The notes: generated by a model from the letters alone, not told the origin. A DNA stretch of 64,000 nucleotides from CAZSDP01 sp964605665 (GCA_964605665.1 CAZSDP010000011.1:1-64000), one strand, 5' to 3'; positions 26,108 to 35,759 are shown, counted from the first letter of the stretch. Translations and numbers: made by a program.

Positions 26108-26537
26108 CTGCACCTCCGACGCCCCAACTCACCCCAACCCCTTTGAGCACTCTTTGGTGATCGAAAAGCAATGCAAGACGATCTTCATTGGAGTCGATCG
26201 ATTCATAAGTGAAACTGAGATTACTGAGAAGCTCTGAAGTCACTCGCGTCAAATCGATGAGACGCAAAGCCTGTGATATGCCGACCTGAAGGTTGTAACT
26301 CTCTTGTTTTGCAAAGCGATAGACGAGGATCCGACCGTCGGTATGAAGATGAATCTCGAGAGGTGAACCGAGTAACTCCAAGGCCTCGGGGAGGGTCGTT
26401 TGCCCCACCTCTAAAGCCTCGACGTGCTCCACCTCGATCGGACTCTCATGCGTGCTCTTTGAAAAAGTCACGCAGCCGATCGGCGCGAGGAGCAGAACAG
26501 TCAGCTGGATCGCTGAAACAACCCGCCGAAAATTCAA
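26100..26537 (-). CDS. BamE/SmpA-like lipoprotein, paralogue 2
   Basis: 145 residues with a TTG start overlapping the upstream stop as TTGA. The signal region ends in the lipobox LLAPIGC. The family core is VGQTTLPEALELLGSPLEI followed by ILVYRFAKQESYN, then a longer insert (SQALRLIDLTRVTSELLSNL) and RLALLFDHQRVLKGVGVSW. It shares with paralogue 1 the pattern VG(K/Q)TT-xxx-LELLG-(A/S)PL and an insert-plus-VGW ending, so the two are closest relatives. The tight overlaps at both ends show one translationally coupled unit. It is probably attached to the outer or inner membrane. Confidence 0.75.
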   Translation of the reverse strand: MNFRRVVSAIQLTVLLLAPIGCVTFSKSTHESPIEVEHVEALEVGQTTLPEALELLGSPLEIHLHTDGRILVYRFAKQESYNLQVGISQALRLIDLTRVTSELLSNLSFTYESIDSNEDRLALLFDHQRVLKGVGVSWGVGGADD

Positions 26538-26989
26538 AGCTCATCCGTTCCAGGGGTCCAACCAACCCCGAGAACGATGCCATCGGGGTCGAACAGGATC
26601 GTCAGGCGATCTGATCTTTCCTCGGTCTCGATCCGGTTGTAGAAGAGCAAAAAGAGCGCGAAGCGTTCCTTCTGAGTTCGCTGGTAAACGTAGAGCTCAT
26701 CGAAGAGAGCGGGATCGAGCTGAAGGAGTGGAACTTCACCTTCGAATCTGGAGAGTAAGCGCTCGGTGAGACCGGTGATATCGACTTGATCGATCGCAAG
26801 CGGCGCCCCCAGTAACTCGAGAACCTCCGCGCGAGTGGTCTTTCCGACCTGAATCTGATCGATCATCTCCCTCTCGATAGGGTTGCCTTCAAAGTCACTG
26901 CTAAAAGCGACGCAGCCCGGTAAAACCGAGCAGAGGAGAACTGCAAGTCCAGGGAGCACGAACGTATTTCGATCTGACGTCAATTTCAT
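26534..26989 (-). CDS. BamE/SmpA-like lipoprotein, paralogue 1
   Basis: About 151 residues from ATG 26989 (gagag upstream); a GTG at 27001 is less likely. Lipobox VLPGC follows a short signal peptide (VLPGLAVLLCSVLPG). Core: IQVGKTTRAEVLELLGAPL, the most canonical of the three, then a long insert, LYVYQRTQKERFALFLLFYN, and RLTILFDPDGIVLGVGWTPG. It is the first gene of a three-gene overlapping operon. No porin, Bam or LPS gene is nearby. The family is associated with envelope assembly; the specific task is unknown. Confidence 0.75.
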   Translation of the reverse strand: MKLTSDRNTFVLPGLAVLLCSVLPGCVAFSSDFEGNPIEREMIDQIQVGKTTRAEVLELLGAPLAIDQVDITGLTERLLSRFEGEVPLLQLDPALFDELYVYQRTQKERFALFLLFYNRIETEERSDRLTILFDPDGIVLGVGWTPGTDEL

Positions 26990-27369
26990 TTCAACTCTCA
27001 CTCGCGACCACGACCCTCGATAGGCCGCAGGGCTTCCTCGAGAAACGGGGAATCTAAACAGCCGTTACAACTGACCCGGGGTGACTCTATCGGTACGCCC
27101 CGCTCGGTTCTTTGAGCCGATCCTGATTCGATTTGCGAGAGCATCTGGAGGAGTTTCGCTCAAAATTTGTGGAGCGAGTAGAAGCGGAGCCTCCTCATGC
27201 TGATTGAGTCCCATCTGCCAAATTCGACAACTCAGCCAATTTCTCGGGGGTAGATCAGCTTCCTACGGGGGATGCTCTTTGGGTGCGTGCAAATTTCCGC
27301 GCTTGCTCCTCGACTCCTCTTCACACACCTCTAGGATGGAGTGTATGGCAAAAGAAAGGAGCTCATGAG
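26990..27369. other. Intergenic region between divergent genes
   Basis: About 380 bp between the lipoprotein operon (leftward) and the lipase-like gene (rightward). Nothing specific recognised; a short upstream frame joined to the lipase gene has no signal-peptide logic and is treated as non-coding. Confidence 0.4.
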
Positions 27370-29088
27370 GTGAACCAATGCCCGCTGAAACTCAATCTTG
27401 GTCGACGCCAAATTCTGATACCGGCAGTTGTCGTTCTCCTCATTTTCGGCTCTGCCGAAACTGGCTTTACCCAACCGGGAACAACGATCATCACTCACGG
27501 ATTTCAGATCGATGGAGCCTTTCCCAGTTGGCCACAACAGATGGGCGCTGCCATCGCGACCTTTGGGCCGCCAGGAACTCCTCTCGGCACGGTTCTCGTG
27601 CAGAACGCAGCCACCGGAAACTGGACCCAAGTCTTTGGAAGTGGGAATCCCTCCGGCCAGATCGTGCTCTGTTTCGATTGGGCAGAGAGCTCTTCTTGGG
27701 CACCAGGGGTCGGAAACCGAGTTGGAACTGGACATGCCGCTGCCGATGCTCTGTACGCAGCATTGCGTGATCCACAGATCAACGGAGCTCTTAGCGGAGT
27801 CGATCTTCTGGAATTCTCTCCTGGAGTCCCTCGCCCACTGCATTTCATCGGGCACAGTCGCGGAGCAACCGTAAATAACGCTGCCGCCCGTCGCCTCGTC
27901 GTTGCTGGCATCCCCGTCGACCAGATCACCCACCTCGACCCCCACCCCGTCGGACCGACTGCCGGATTACTCGATCCGAGCTTGGCCACCTGGGAGGGCA
28001 TCAGCTTTGCCGAGAGCTACTGGCGAGCGGATGGTTGTGACTTCGATTATGGCTGCTTGGTCGGTTTTGACTTCGACGGCGAACCGGTCGCGGGGGCTTA
28101 CAGCGTCGACTTGGCACTCGACGACTTCAGCTTTGTCGACAACCGACTCTTCAGCTGCAGCCTCGAGCATATTCTCGTTCACACCTGGTATTACGGCACC
28201 ATCGATCTCACCGGCTCGACCGATGGAGATTGCACGATCACTCGAGGGCTTTGGTACCAATCGGGAGGTGCCGGCGAAGGGTACTTCTATTCGGCCAATG
28301 GAGGTGGAGCGAGTCAGCGACCGTGTGGACCTCTGGGAGGTTGCCCCGATGCGGGACGAGTGGTCGCCACTCCAACTGCCCCCATTGTGAATGGTGACTT
28401 CGGTTTCGGGTCGAGTCATGAGGCGGGTTGGAATTGGCTCGGTGGCGGAGGATCGGGGGACATCATCTCCGAATCTGGGAATGCATTCTTGGTTCTCTCC
28501 TCCTTCGGTACGACCCGCACCCACAATCGCTTCTACGTTCCATCGACGGTCGACCAGCTCAGCTACGACGCTCGAATCTTCGATTCCAGCCCCAATACCA
28601 CCGTGCTGATCTCCATACTGGAACCGACCTCGGGAACTGCCACCGTCGTCGACTCATTCACCGCCGGCGCCGTGACCGGATGGCAAAATCGGAGTGTCCC
28701 GATTCCTTCGCAATACACCGGGAGAACTGTTCGTCTACGAGCGCAGATCACACCCTCGACGACTGGCGCCATGGTCGATCTCGACAACTTTACGCTGATC
28801 GAGGGCCCGGCAGATCCTCTGTTTCGTCGTGGAGATTGCAATACCGATCAGCTTCAAGACATCAGTGACGTGGTGTTCTCGCTCTCAGCACTCTTCGGAA
28901 TCGGACCGGCCGGTTCATGTGACTCTGCCTGTGACATGAATGATGACAGCACCGTGGACATCTCAGACCCGGTCGCATTGCTGAATGCTCTTTTCGGAAT
29001 GGGCGTGTTACTGCCACTTCCCTACCCTGGCTGCGGAATCGACCCTACCCCGGATGGGTTGATGTGCACGGGCAGTTCATGTCCCTAG
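27370..29088 (+). CDS. Secreted lipase-like alpha/beta-hydrolase with C-terminal EF-hand pair
   Basis: About 572 residues from a GTG at 27370, preceded by aaaggag at good spacing. The signal peptide (RRQILIPAVVVLLIFGSAE, cleavage near GFTQPG) starts after a short basic stretch. The catalytic part resembles pancreatic-type lipases: THGFQIDGAFPSW, nucleophile elbow HFIGHSRGATV, the acid-bearing ITHLDPHPVG, and a later His in EHILVHTWYYG. A beta-sandwich carbohydrate-binding-like domain (NGDFGFGSSHEAGWNWLGGG...FTLIEG) follows, then the dockerin/EF-hand pair (RRGDCNTDQLQDISDVV; DMNDDSTVDISDPV) and the terminal TGSSCP. Substrate unknown: lipids or other esters. It converges with the phosphatase gene, leaving only a 25-bp gap. 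Confidence 0.86.
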   Translation: MNQCPLKLNLGRRQILIPAVVVLLIFGSAETGFTQPGTTIITHGFQIDGAFPSWPQQMGAAIATFGPPGTPLGTVLVQNAATGNWTQVFGSGNPSGQIVLCFDWAESSSWAPGVGNRVGTGHAAADALYAALRDPQINGALSGVDLLEFSPGVPRPLHFIGHSRGATVNNAAARRLVVAGIPVDQITHLDPHPVGPTAGLLDPSLATWEGISFAESYWRADGCDFDYGCLVGFDFDGEPVAGAYSVDLALDDFSFVDNRLFSCSLEHILVHTWYYGTIDLTGSTDGDCTITRGLWYQSGGAGEGYFYSANGGGASQRPCGPLGGCPDAGRVVATPTAPIVNGDFGFGSSHEAGWNWLGGGGSGDIISESGNAFLVLSSFGTTRTHNRFYVPSTVDQLSYDARIFDSSPNTTVLISILEPTSGTATVVDSFTAGAVTGWQNRSVPIPSQYTGRTVRLRAQITPSTTGAMVDLDNFTLIEGPADPLFRRGDCNTDQLQDISDVVFSLSALFGIGPAGSCDSACDMNDDSTVDISDPVALLNALFGMGVLLPLPYPGCGIDPTPDGLMCTGSSCP

Positions 29089-29113
29089 CTCGAATGCAAT
29101 GACCCAACCCTCT

Positions 29114-31195
29114 CTAAGGACAGGGAGGTGTTGCGCAGTCAAGTGCTCCGCTCGTTGGATCGGGGCCACAGTTTGGATAAGGAGCTGCTGGCGCCGATCC
29201 ACCGGAGAAGAGAAGACTCAGCACGTACACCGGATCTGCAACATCGAGAAGTTCATCATCGTTGGAATCGAGTGCTACTTCGCAGAGTACCGGCGCTGAT
29301 TGGAAGAGAAAACTCAAGGTGGTAATCGCATCACCGACGTCGATCATCAGGTCTGAATTCGCGTCTCCCCGAACAAACTGAGCGCCTTTCACGATCGAAA
29401 AACGATCGGTGATCGTTCCATTGGAGCGGAGAAACTCCGCGTCGAGACGGCCCTGTGTCACTTCGAGCACCATCGATCCCAAGACCGCCTGACTGGTCAC
29501 CATCACTGGGTGGTTCAGTGGAGCTGCGGTGACGAGTCCAGAGCTTCCTGCGACAGCATACACCGCACCTCCATGAGAGGTCAGACCACTCGCTTTCGAG
29601 TACTCGCCATCGCCATTGGGATCCCCGTCTCCTCCATCCAACACCATCGAGCTATTGAGTGTGGTCGAGGTCCCATAGTGTCCGTCGAGTAGGACTGATC
29701 GCTCATAGGAGTGACTATGACCACAGAGAACAAGATCAACCCCGCCATCCTCGAGGATCGGAAGAACGTTCTCTCGCATGTCGAAGAGGCGTCCTCCGCT
29801 GTCGGTCATACTGTCGGAATCGTGTGAGCCATCGGTGTAGGGAGGATGGTGCCAGAAAGCGATGATCCACTGACGGTCAGTCGCCGCGAGATCGCTCTCC
29901 AACCAAGTGAGCATCGCACTTCCTGGATTACGATCGGTACCTTCAGAGTCGAGGCAGATCACGTGTACCGGTCCATAGTCGAAAGAGTAGTACGCCTCGG
30001 TACCGCTCGCTAAGCCGCCACTCTCTCCGCCCGTCGGTAAGGTGAAGATGTCATAGTACGGACCAGCTCCGGTCAGACTCGCGGTGTAACCGTCGTGATT
30101 TCCGAGAGTCGGCCAAACTGGGAAGCGACGGAGAAGCAACGAGTACATGTTGAAGACCGCAGCCTGATACTCGGTATCGGTCCCGGCATCGTATGCATTG
30201 TCCCCCAACATCAGCCAAAAGTCGGTTTCTTCGAAGTTGGGTGAGGTCAGATAGGCGTTTCGGACCAACGCCGCACTCGTATCGGCAGTTCCGGAATCAC
30301 CGATGACCCAGATACGAACAGGATCAGTAGAGTGCCCCACCGGGTTGGTGGCGAACCGATAGTCGTTGCCCGGCCCCGCATGCCATTCAGTCGGTGATCC
30401 GACCGCATAGAAGTAGATAGTCCCCGGGGACAATCCAGAGACCTCGACTTCATGATCGGTCCGCAAAACGGGATCATCAAAGGTGGCGAGGGTCACCGCG
30501 GGTGTCGTACCAACCGAGACTCGCGATGGTGTCAGCGCATTGGTTCTCCAGCGAATCACCGCGCTATCCATCGAAGTTCTCTGAAGGTATGGGCCGCGCA
30601 GTATTGAAACGGGATCGGCAGGAGTGTGCCCTTGCAAGTCACAGTCGAAACTGAGGTCGGAGCTGCTCGCAGAGCGTTGATGCACTTCGACTGCGAGCAC
30701 GTTCACCCCGGCAACAAGTAATGCGGGATCGAACACCGCGCTGTTCAGCTGAATCTCTTCAGAAGATGAGATCGTACTCGCCGCGAGAGTTTGAGACGTG
30801 ATCACTCCTGCACCCAAATTGGTGCGAAAGACCTCGACTCCATTCAGATAGACCGCTGCTCCATCGTCTCGACGGATCCGGAAATTCAGCCCATCGTAAG
30901 CAGCTGGGTCCGTAACGGTGAATCCGTGCCTGAAGTAGGTCGTGATGTGCTTATCGAGGGGGTTCGGTCCGTAACTGATCACCGTCGCTTCGTCACCATC
31001 CCCATATCCGAGCTCCGCGGGCCCGACCGCCCAGAGTGAGTCGTCAAAGGAGGGCTGCATCCAGGTGCTTCCGGGGAAGGTACCATTGTCGAGGTACTTC
31101 CAATCTGCACCAAGTGAGACCAATAGATCGACGGCATGCACCGGCAACACAAATCCACCAACGAAGAGAATTTGCAGGAGCAGATTCGCTCTCAT
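29114..31195 (-). CDS. Secreted purple-acid-phosphatase-like metallophosphoesterase with EF-hand pair
   Basis: 693 residues. A signal peptide (LLLQILFVGGFVLPVHA) is followed by a beta-sandwich domain (about 20-200; FRIRRDDGAAVYLNGVEVF), a fibronectin-III-like purple acid phosphatase N-domain (ILRGPYLQRTSMDSAVIRW), and the calcineurin-like dimetal core: VIGDSGTAD, MLGDNAYD, TLGNHDG, AFWHHPPY and CGHSHSYERS. These supply the expected Asp, Asn and His metal ligands. The C-terminus is the EF-hand pair (RGDANSDLMIDVGDAI; DSNDDELLDVADPV) ending ATPPCP. It likely hydrolyses phosphate esters outside the cell. ATGA overlap with the TPR gene upstream and a aaaggag site show coupling. Confidence 0.9.
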   Translation of the reverse strand: MRANLLLQILFVGGFVLPVHAVDLLVSLGADWKYLDNGTFPGSTWMQPSFDDSLWAVGPAELGYGDGDEATVISYGPNPLDKHITTYFRHGFTVTDPAAYDGLNFRIRRDDGAAVYLNGVEVFRTNLGAGVITSQTLAASTISSSEEIQLNSAVFDPALLVAGVNVLAVEVHQRSASSSDLSFDCDLQGHTPADPVSILRGPYLQRTSMDSAVIRWRTNALTPSRVSVGTTPAVTLATFDDPVLRTDHEVEVSGLSPGTIYFYAVGSPTEWHAGPGNDYRFATNPVGHSTDPVRIWVIGDSGTADTSAALVRNAYLTSPNFEETDFWLMLGDNAYDAGTDTEYQAAVFNMYSLLLRRFPVWPTLGNHDGYTASLTGAGPYYDIFTLPTGGESGGLASGTEAYYSFDYGPVHVICLDSEGTDRNPGSAMLTWLESDLAATDRQWIIAFWHHPPYTDGSHDSDSMTDSGGRLFDMRENVLPILEDGGVDLVLCGHSHSYERSVLLDGHYGTSTTLNSSMVLDGGDGDPNGDGEYSKASGLTSHGGAVYAVAGSSGLVTAAPLNHPVMVTSQAVLGSMVLEVTQGRLDAEFLRSNGTITDRFSIVKGAQFVRGDANSDLMIDVGDAITTLSFLFQSAPVLCEVALDSNDDELLDVADPVYVLSLLFSGGSAPAAPYPNCGPDPTSGALDCATPPCP

Positions 31196-32064
31196 CGCTT
31201 CTCCTTTGCAGGAAGGTCACCGTCAGAAAGGTTAGCGTCGATGACGACTCGATCTGCCCTTACTCGGAGGCGAAGGTTTGCTCGCGATTCTCGCCGGGGA
31301 TCCCGCTCCAGGAAGTCCAAAGCGATGCGAGCTTTCTCTTGAGCCTCTAGAACTCTTCCCGCTTGCAAAAGAATCTCTGACTCGAGAACAAGCCAAGGGG
31401 TCTTCCTCGCCGAGGGTTCACACATCCGCGCAACGTTTCGAAGTGCAGCATCGAACTGACCCAATTCTCGCTCGAGATCGATCGCCGGCAAAACGAGGGA
31501 TGGAACGGCCCCCATTTTTTCGATCGCCGTCCGCAGCCCTTGAAGAGCGATCGACAGATCCTCCTCATGAGCGAGTCGTGCCGTTCGATAACGTTCGAGG
31601 TAGAGTTCTGGCGTTGGTTGCGGGAGATCGTCGATCAAGGCGTCGTAAATCGGAAGGGCTGTCTCGCCCTGTCCGTCGAGAGTCAAAGCCCGAGCATAGA
31701 CGCGACGAACTTCGACGGATGGATTCTCTCCCGAGTGTGCTCGGCAGGCCCACTCCAAAGCTTCACTCGGCTTTCCTTCGAACAAGAGTAGATCCGCCAT
31801 CGCGCCCGCGGCTTCCCGCAATTGGGGAGCGAGCTCTAACGCTTTCTGCAAATCTGTTCGGGCAGAAGCGAGATCACGGTGTTCTCGATGCAGACGTGCT
31901 CGTGCCACGTATCCGAGAGGGTCGGCAGGAGACTCTGCAATTTTGGCGGTGGACTGTCGTAACCGTTCGTGGAGAGGCCCATGTGCCATCGTGTCGGATA
32001 GAGCGCTTAGGACGAGTAAGGCTGCGATCGCAAAGTGGAGAGATCGAGCCATCCGCTCCTTCAT
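31192..32064 (-). CDS. Exported TPR-repeat protein
   Basis: About 290 residues; ATG 32064 or ATG 32052 are both possible, the latter having aaggag close by. The signal peptide (LHFAIAALLVLSALSDTMA) exports it. TPR-like helix pairs cover about residues 40-240: DPLGYVARARLHREHRDLA, ARTDLQKALELAPQLREA, RRVYARALTLDGQGETALP, LQGLRTAIEKMG. The end (RVRADRVVIDANLSDGDLP) is not TPR-like. Its stop overlaps the start of the purple-acid-phosphatase gene (ATGA), so the two are cotranscribed and the TPR protein may assist or bind the phosphatase. No enzyme motif. Confidence 0.8.
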   Translation of the reverse strand: MKERMARSLHFAIAALLVLSALSDTMAHGPLHERLRQSTAKIAESPADPLGYVARARLHREHRDLASARTDLQKALELAPQLREAAGAMADLLLFEGKPSEALEWACRAHSGENPSVEVRRVYARALTLDGQGETALPIYDALIDDLPQPTPELYLERYRTARLAHEEDLSIALQGLRTAIEKMGAVPSLVLPAIDLERELGQFDAALRNVARMCEPSARKTPWLVLESEILLQAGRVLEAQEKARIALDFLERDPRRESRANLRLRVRADRVVIDANLSDGDLPAKEKR

Positions 32065-32218
32065 GGGAGTTTTCAAGAACTGCCCTCCTCTGTTTGGGAA
32101 GTCCAACTGAAGAGATCAATAACTGCTATTCCATCATATCGAAGTGCGGCCATTGCTGAAGGCCCTCTCCCTCTACCCCCGCTGAAACGGGCAGAATTGA
32201 GGGATGAGCGCTTTCGCC

Positions 32219-32251
32219 GGGGAGCTCGACCCGAAATCGGGTCAGTTCCCC
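32219..32251 (-). terminator. Hairpin overlapping the stop of the oxidoreductase gene
   Basis: GACCCGA-aa-TCGGGTC is a perfect inner stem, extended by ggggagct/agttcccc with one wobble and a bulge. The right arm covers the oxidoreductase stop codon (32242-32244). No T-tract follows in either direction, so it may be an RNA stability or terminator element. Confidence 0.4.
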
Positions 32252-33195
32252 TCCGACAGAAGTGACTCAACCGCCTGAGCAACCTCCAACGCCTCCCTCG
32301 CGGTGGCCAACCGATGGTCCTTTCCCTCGACCAGTCGAGCCAGCTGATCGAGCTGCCCCTCCAGCCCTCGCGTTTCACCCGACTCGGCGGGAACTTCTGA
32401 CCAGGTGGAACCGTCGGTCACCTCCACCCTTCCCCAGTCGGTGAGACGGTAACTGGTTTCAGAACCGATCGCGCTCCAACGGTTGTAATCGGGAGCAGCG
32501 CCACCAACGGCACCGATCAAGGTCACCGGAGTCTCTCCCGCGATCAGAGTGGCCACCACCGAAGATTCGACTCCGGTTTCTCGGTCCCTCTCCAACTGCA
32601 CCGACTTCACTCTTGTCGGTCCGCAAACTCGGTGAGTCAGGAACAAGAAGTGGGAAAAGACCTCGCGGAGGAATCCCCCTTCCAGAGGTCCCGACAACCA
32701 TGGTCCAGCGTGGTGCCATGTTCTCGGCCAGTGAGAGAAATGAAGGAGAATCTCAACCCGTTGGAGAGGTTGATTAGATTCGACTGAGCACTCTCGACAA
32801 ATTTGTTGAAATCCGGGGAGCGTTGCAAAGGGGAAATTGACCGCGACAGGATGCTGTCGGTTCTCAACTTCATTCACCCAAGTCTGTGCTTCCTCGAGAT
32901 CGACAGCGAGCGGCTTCTCCACAAAGATCGGCACTTCACGGTTCAGGGCATTCCAAGCAGAAGGAACATGATGGCGAGGCGGAGATGCGATGTAGACCAA
33001 GTCGAGATCGGATACTGCAAACAGATCTTCCTCGGTTTCGGTAACGTCGAAGCGGTACTTTGTCGCGACTTCTCGAGCTCGAGCCAGATCGGGATCAAAA
33101 CCGACCACCGACTCAAACTCGGGATGGTGATCGATCGCCTCGAGCATTCTCTGCCCCATCAATCCCAATCCGAGGATACCGACTCGCATCGTCAT
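32242..33195 (-). CDS. Gfo/Idh/MocA-family NAD(P)-dependent oxidoreductase
   Basis: 317 residues from ATG 33195, preceded by gggggaaagaga; the frame extends to 33237. The N-terminal Rossmann fold begins MRVGILGLGLMGQRMLEAI, with the nucleotide-binding GxGxxG, and continues VYIASPPRHH and the catalytic-region motif VPIFVEKPLAV (EKP). The C-terminal beta-sheet domain includes EGGFLREVFSHFLFLTHRVC, with the family's typical Asp/His area. Such enzymes oxidise or epimerise sugars, inositols and related polyols in the cytoplasm. No sugar operon surrounds it, so the substrate is not predictable. Divergent from the SRPBCC gene. Confidence 0.92.
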   Translation of the reverse strand: MTMRVGILGLGLMGQRMLEAIDHHPEFESVVGFDPDLARAREVATKYRFDVTETEEDLFAVSDLDLVYIASPPRHHVPSAWNALNREVPIFVEKPLAVDLEEAQTWVNEVENRQHPVAVNFPFATLPGFQQICRECSVESNQPLQRVEILLHFSHWPRTWHHAGPWLSGPLEGGFLREVFSHFLFLTHRVCGPTRVKSVQLERDRETGVESSVVATLIAGETPVTLIGAVGGAAPDYNRWSAIGSETSYRLTDWGRVEVTDGSTWSEVPAESGETRGLEGQLDQLARLVEGKDHRLATAREALEVAQAVESLLSEGN

Positions 33196-33551
33196 TCTCT
33201 TTCCCCCGATCTTGATCCATCGTGACGACTTTCCCACGGATGATCGCGGGAGACGCCTCGAGACTCACGAACAATCGAATCGTCGCAACTGCGGCCCATT
33301 GGGCAGCCCGACAGCCGGGTAGTCGCACCGAGCCCACTTCGAGCTCGATCTTCTTTCGCTGAATCTGTCGGACGCTAAAATCCTGACGACCACGACAGAT
33401 CCAGGATCTCGGCAAGGGCCGCGACTGCCAAGCCTACTTTGATCAATTGGCACGAGATGGCAACTCCACGCGGTAAATCCAGAACACTCTCAACCCGAGA
33501 TACCGATCGATCGAGTCGGTGAACACCGAATTGGCCACCAAAGGAGTTTCG
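33196..33551. other. Intergenic region between divergent genes
   Basis: About 355 bp between the oxidoreductase and the SRPBCC gene. Small frames on both strands lack domains. No clear promoter or operator was recognised. Confidence 0.4.
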
Positions 33552-34571
33552 ATGCAACGTCTCGTCAACTCGACCGCTCATGTGCTCCTCCTCGTGACGG
33601 TCTTCACCCTGACCACCAAGGGGCCGCTGCGGGGACAGGACCTCGAGGTCGAACCGCTGAGCTTCGAAATGGTACTGAATGCCCCAGTTGAAAAGGTCTG
33701 GGAACTCTACACCACCGCTGCAGGAATGCAGAAGTGGATGGCTTCGAAGGCCTCTATCGATCTGAAGATCGGAGGAGAAATTCGAACGAGCTACGATCCA
33801 GAATCGACTCTGGATGATGAGAAGACCATCGTGCAGGAGATTCTCACCTTTGAACCGCTGCGGTTACTCAGCGTTCGTCTAGTTCAGGCTCCCAGCAACA
33901 GCCCCTTCGCAGAGGCCTCCAAGGGCACTTGGGCAAACTACTACTTTGAGAGTCTCGGCCCCCACACCACACGATTTCGGATGGTGGGACTTGGCTATCG
34001 CGACACCGAAGAGTCGCGCCAAATGCGCGAGTACTTTGTGAAGAACAATCCGAAGCTCCTCCAAGAGGTGCGTCGACTGGTCGAACCGTCTCCAGATACT
34101 CGACGCAAAGCTCTCGCTCTTCTGCAGAAGCTCCGCGGGGGTTACTGGATTCACGATGCGGGACCAGAAGGGGGAGGTCTAAAGATACGAAACAGTGCTC
34201 AGATCGGTCCCGATGGACAAAGCGTGTTGATCCAGAGTTGGATGAACCAGAGTACGGGTTGGTACCTGCAGACGAACTCTATGTACTACCGACTCTCGGA
34301 GGCTGATGGTGAAGGAGTGGGATTTCTCTCTATCGACGAAATGGGAAGTGTCAGCCAAGGACGAATTTCGCTTTCCGCGCCCAACACCGTTTCCATCGAT
34401 TGGCCACAACGGGCTCTCAACGGCAGACTCATTCGCTTTCGTATAGAAATGGTCTTTGATGGTGACGATGCATACTTGATGAAACCGGCACTCTTGAACG
34501 AACTCGGCGGCTACACCGACTATCCAACCGTGCAATTTCGACGAGTCGAGACTTTGCCGGTAGGCTTCTGA
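33552..34571 (+). CDS. Exported SRPBCC/START-like protein (AHSA1-like)
   Basis: 339 residues from ATG 33552 with aaaggag upstream. A signal peptide (STAHVLLLVTVFTLTTKG) precedes an AHSA1-type SRPBCC domain (about 35-190): FEMVLNAPVEKVWELYTTAA, KWMASKASIDLKIGGEIRTS, TWANYYFESLGPHTTRFRMV. This helix-grip fold binds hydrophobic ligands or interacts with chaperones; in AHSA1-like bacterial proteins the ligand is mostly unknown. Residues about 200-335 form a separate beta-rich domain (SMYYRLSEADGEGVGFLSID). Export of this family is uncommon but seen in planctomycetes. Convergent with the nuclease/phosphatase gene. Confidence 0.78.
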   Translation: MQRLVNSTAHVLLLVTVFTLTTKGPLRGQDLEVEPLSFEMVLNAPVEKVWELYTTAAGMQKWMASKASIDLKIGGEIRTSYDPESTLDDEKTIVQEILTFEPLRLLSVRLVQAPSNSPFAEASKGTWANYYFESLGPHTTRFRMVGLGYRDTEESRQMREYFVKNNPKLLQEVRRLVEPSPDTRRKALALLQKLRGGYWIHDAGPEGGGLKIRNSAQIGPDGQSVLIQSWMNQSTGWYLQTNSMYYRLSEADGEGVGFLSIDEMGSVSQGRISLSAPNTVSIDWPQRALNGRLIRFRIEMVFDGDDAYLMKPALLNELGGYTDYPTVQFRRVETLPVGF

Positions 34572-34610
34572 CCTATCGGAACTCCCGACCAGATTGTTCT
34601 GGGGAGCAAT

Positions 34611-35498
34611 CTACATTGCTTTGAGGTCTTCCTCTGTCGGAGGCAGTAACTCAAGCTCCACCAAGAGTGGGCAATGATCACTGGCGATCGGCTCCGAAAT
34701 CACTTCGGCGGATATCACCCGCCAGCGGTGGGCAGGACGGACAAAAATATAATCGATGCGACGATCGGGAGATCGAGAGGGAAAGGTCGGCTGGGCACGA
34801 CCAAACTTTCGAGCGGCATCGAGCCACCCCTCTGAGATCAGTCGATATGGCCCACTTTGCTGGGTGAAGTTGAAGTCTCCAGCCAAGACGACCGGCGTGG
34901 CATTTCCCTCCAATGAGGATTTGAGAGCAGCGACTTGGTGCAGCCTGGTGCTGGTCGACTCGTGAGAGAGATGGGTTCCCACAAAGCGAATCGGTGCATT
35001 CTTATCACCCCAAGGGTGGATCACCACTTCGACGGCGGTGCGTGGCTCTTCCCCAGGAGGAGCGACCAGAGGTACCGGGCGAGGGGAAAAGATGGGAAAT
35101 CGCGACAAGATCGCCTCGCCATAGTCGCCACCTTGATACGGCATCGCGCGGACGAATGCATGGTGCTGCCAACCAACCGCTTCCGCCAGCACCTTTGTCT
35201 GGTGGATTCCTCGCGCTCGTCGCGTCATCGAATCGACTTCTTGTAACGCGACGATGTCCGCTCCCGTTCTTCTGATCACCGACGCAATACGGGGAAGATC
35301 TAAGCGACCATCCGTTCCTTCCCCGTGGTGAATGTTGTAGGAGAGAACTTTGATTCGAGCGCCAGATCTTGGCAGAGAGGACGATCTACTCTCTTCGGTC
35401 TCACCTGACGAGATCGTCTCGCCACCACCGGCACAGCCACTCAAGAGAAAGATGAAGACGATGCCGACGAGTCGACACAGGAAAGTCGTGGTAGGCAT
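34611..35498 (-). CDS. Lipoprotein of the endonuclease/exonuclease/phosphatase family
   Basis: About 295 residues from ATG 35498, chosen for ggagg 6 nt upstream and because it starts a lipoprotein signal peptide (LVGIVFIFLLSGC). The frame is open to 35756 but its start lies in unrelated sequence. The catalytic EEP fold is complete: KVLSYNIHHGEGTDGRLD, IVALQEVD (metal Glu), GTHLSHES, VVLAGDFNF, RRIDYIFV and ASDHCPLLVE (catalytic Asp-His). Family members cleave nucleic acids, phosphoinositides or sphingomyelin; an outer-membrane or periplasmic phosphodiesterase is likely, given the lipid anchor. The nearby phosphatase gene is not linked. Confidence 0.88.
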   Translation of the reverse strand: MPTTTFLCRLVGIVFIFLLSGCAGGGETISSGETEESRSSSLPRSGARIKVLSYNIHHGEGTDGRLDLPRIASVIRRTGADIVALQEVDSMTRRARGIHQTKVLAEAVGWQHHAFVRAMPYQGGDYGEAILSRFPIFSPRPVPLVAPPGEEPRTAVEVVIHPWGDKNAPIRFVGTHLSHESTSTRLHQVAALKSSLEGNATPVVLAGDFNFTQQSGPYRLISEGWLDAARKFGRAQPTFPSRSPDRRIDYIFVRPAHRWRVISAEVISEPIASDHCPLLVELELLPPTEEDLKAM

Positions 35499-35759
35499 CT
35501 GATCCTCCGGTCGCGTCACGCGATCATGGTGTCTCGCGATCACCATCGATGGCCAATATTGGTAAATCGTTTGGTCAATGGTGGCGCACCGCTGCCAGGG
35601 CACCCGCGACCACTCCACTATCAAAATCGTCGCATGAGCGCAAAGTCGCAAGAGTCGAAAGGAGAAAAAATCACTCCGAACAATATAACGAGTCCAAGTC
35701 TTTTTTTTGAAAGCACTTGTGGGTGAGTCGCAACTGTTCTGATCTAGTTTGGCCACTTC

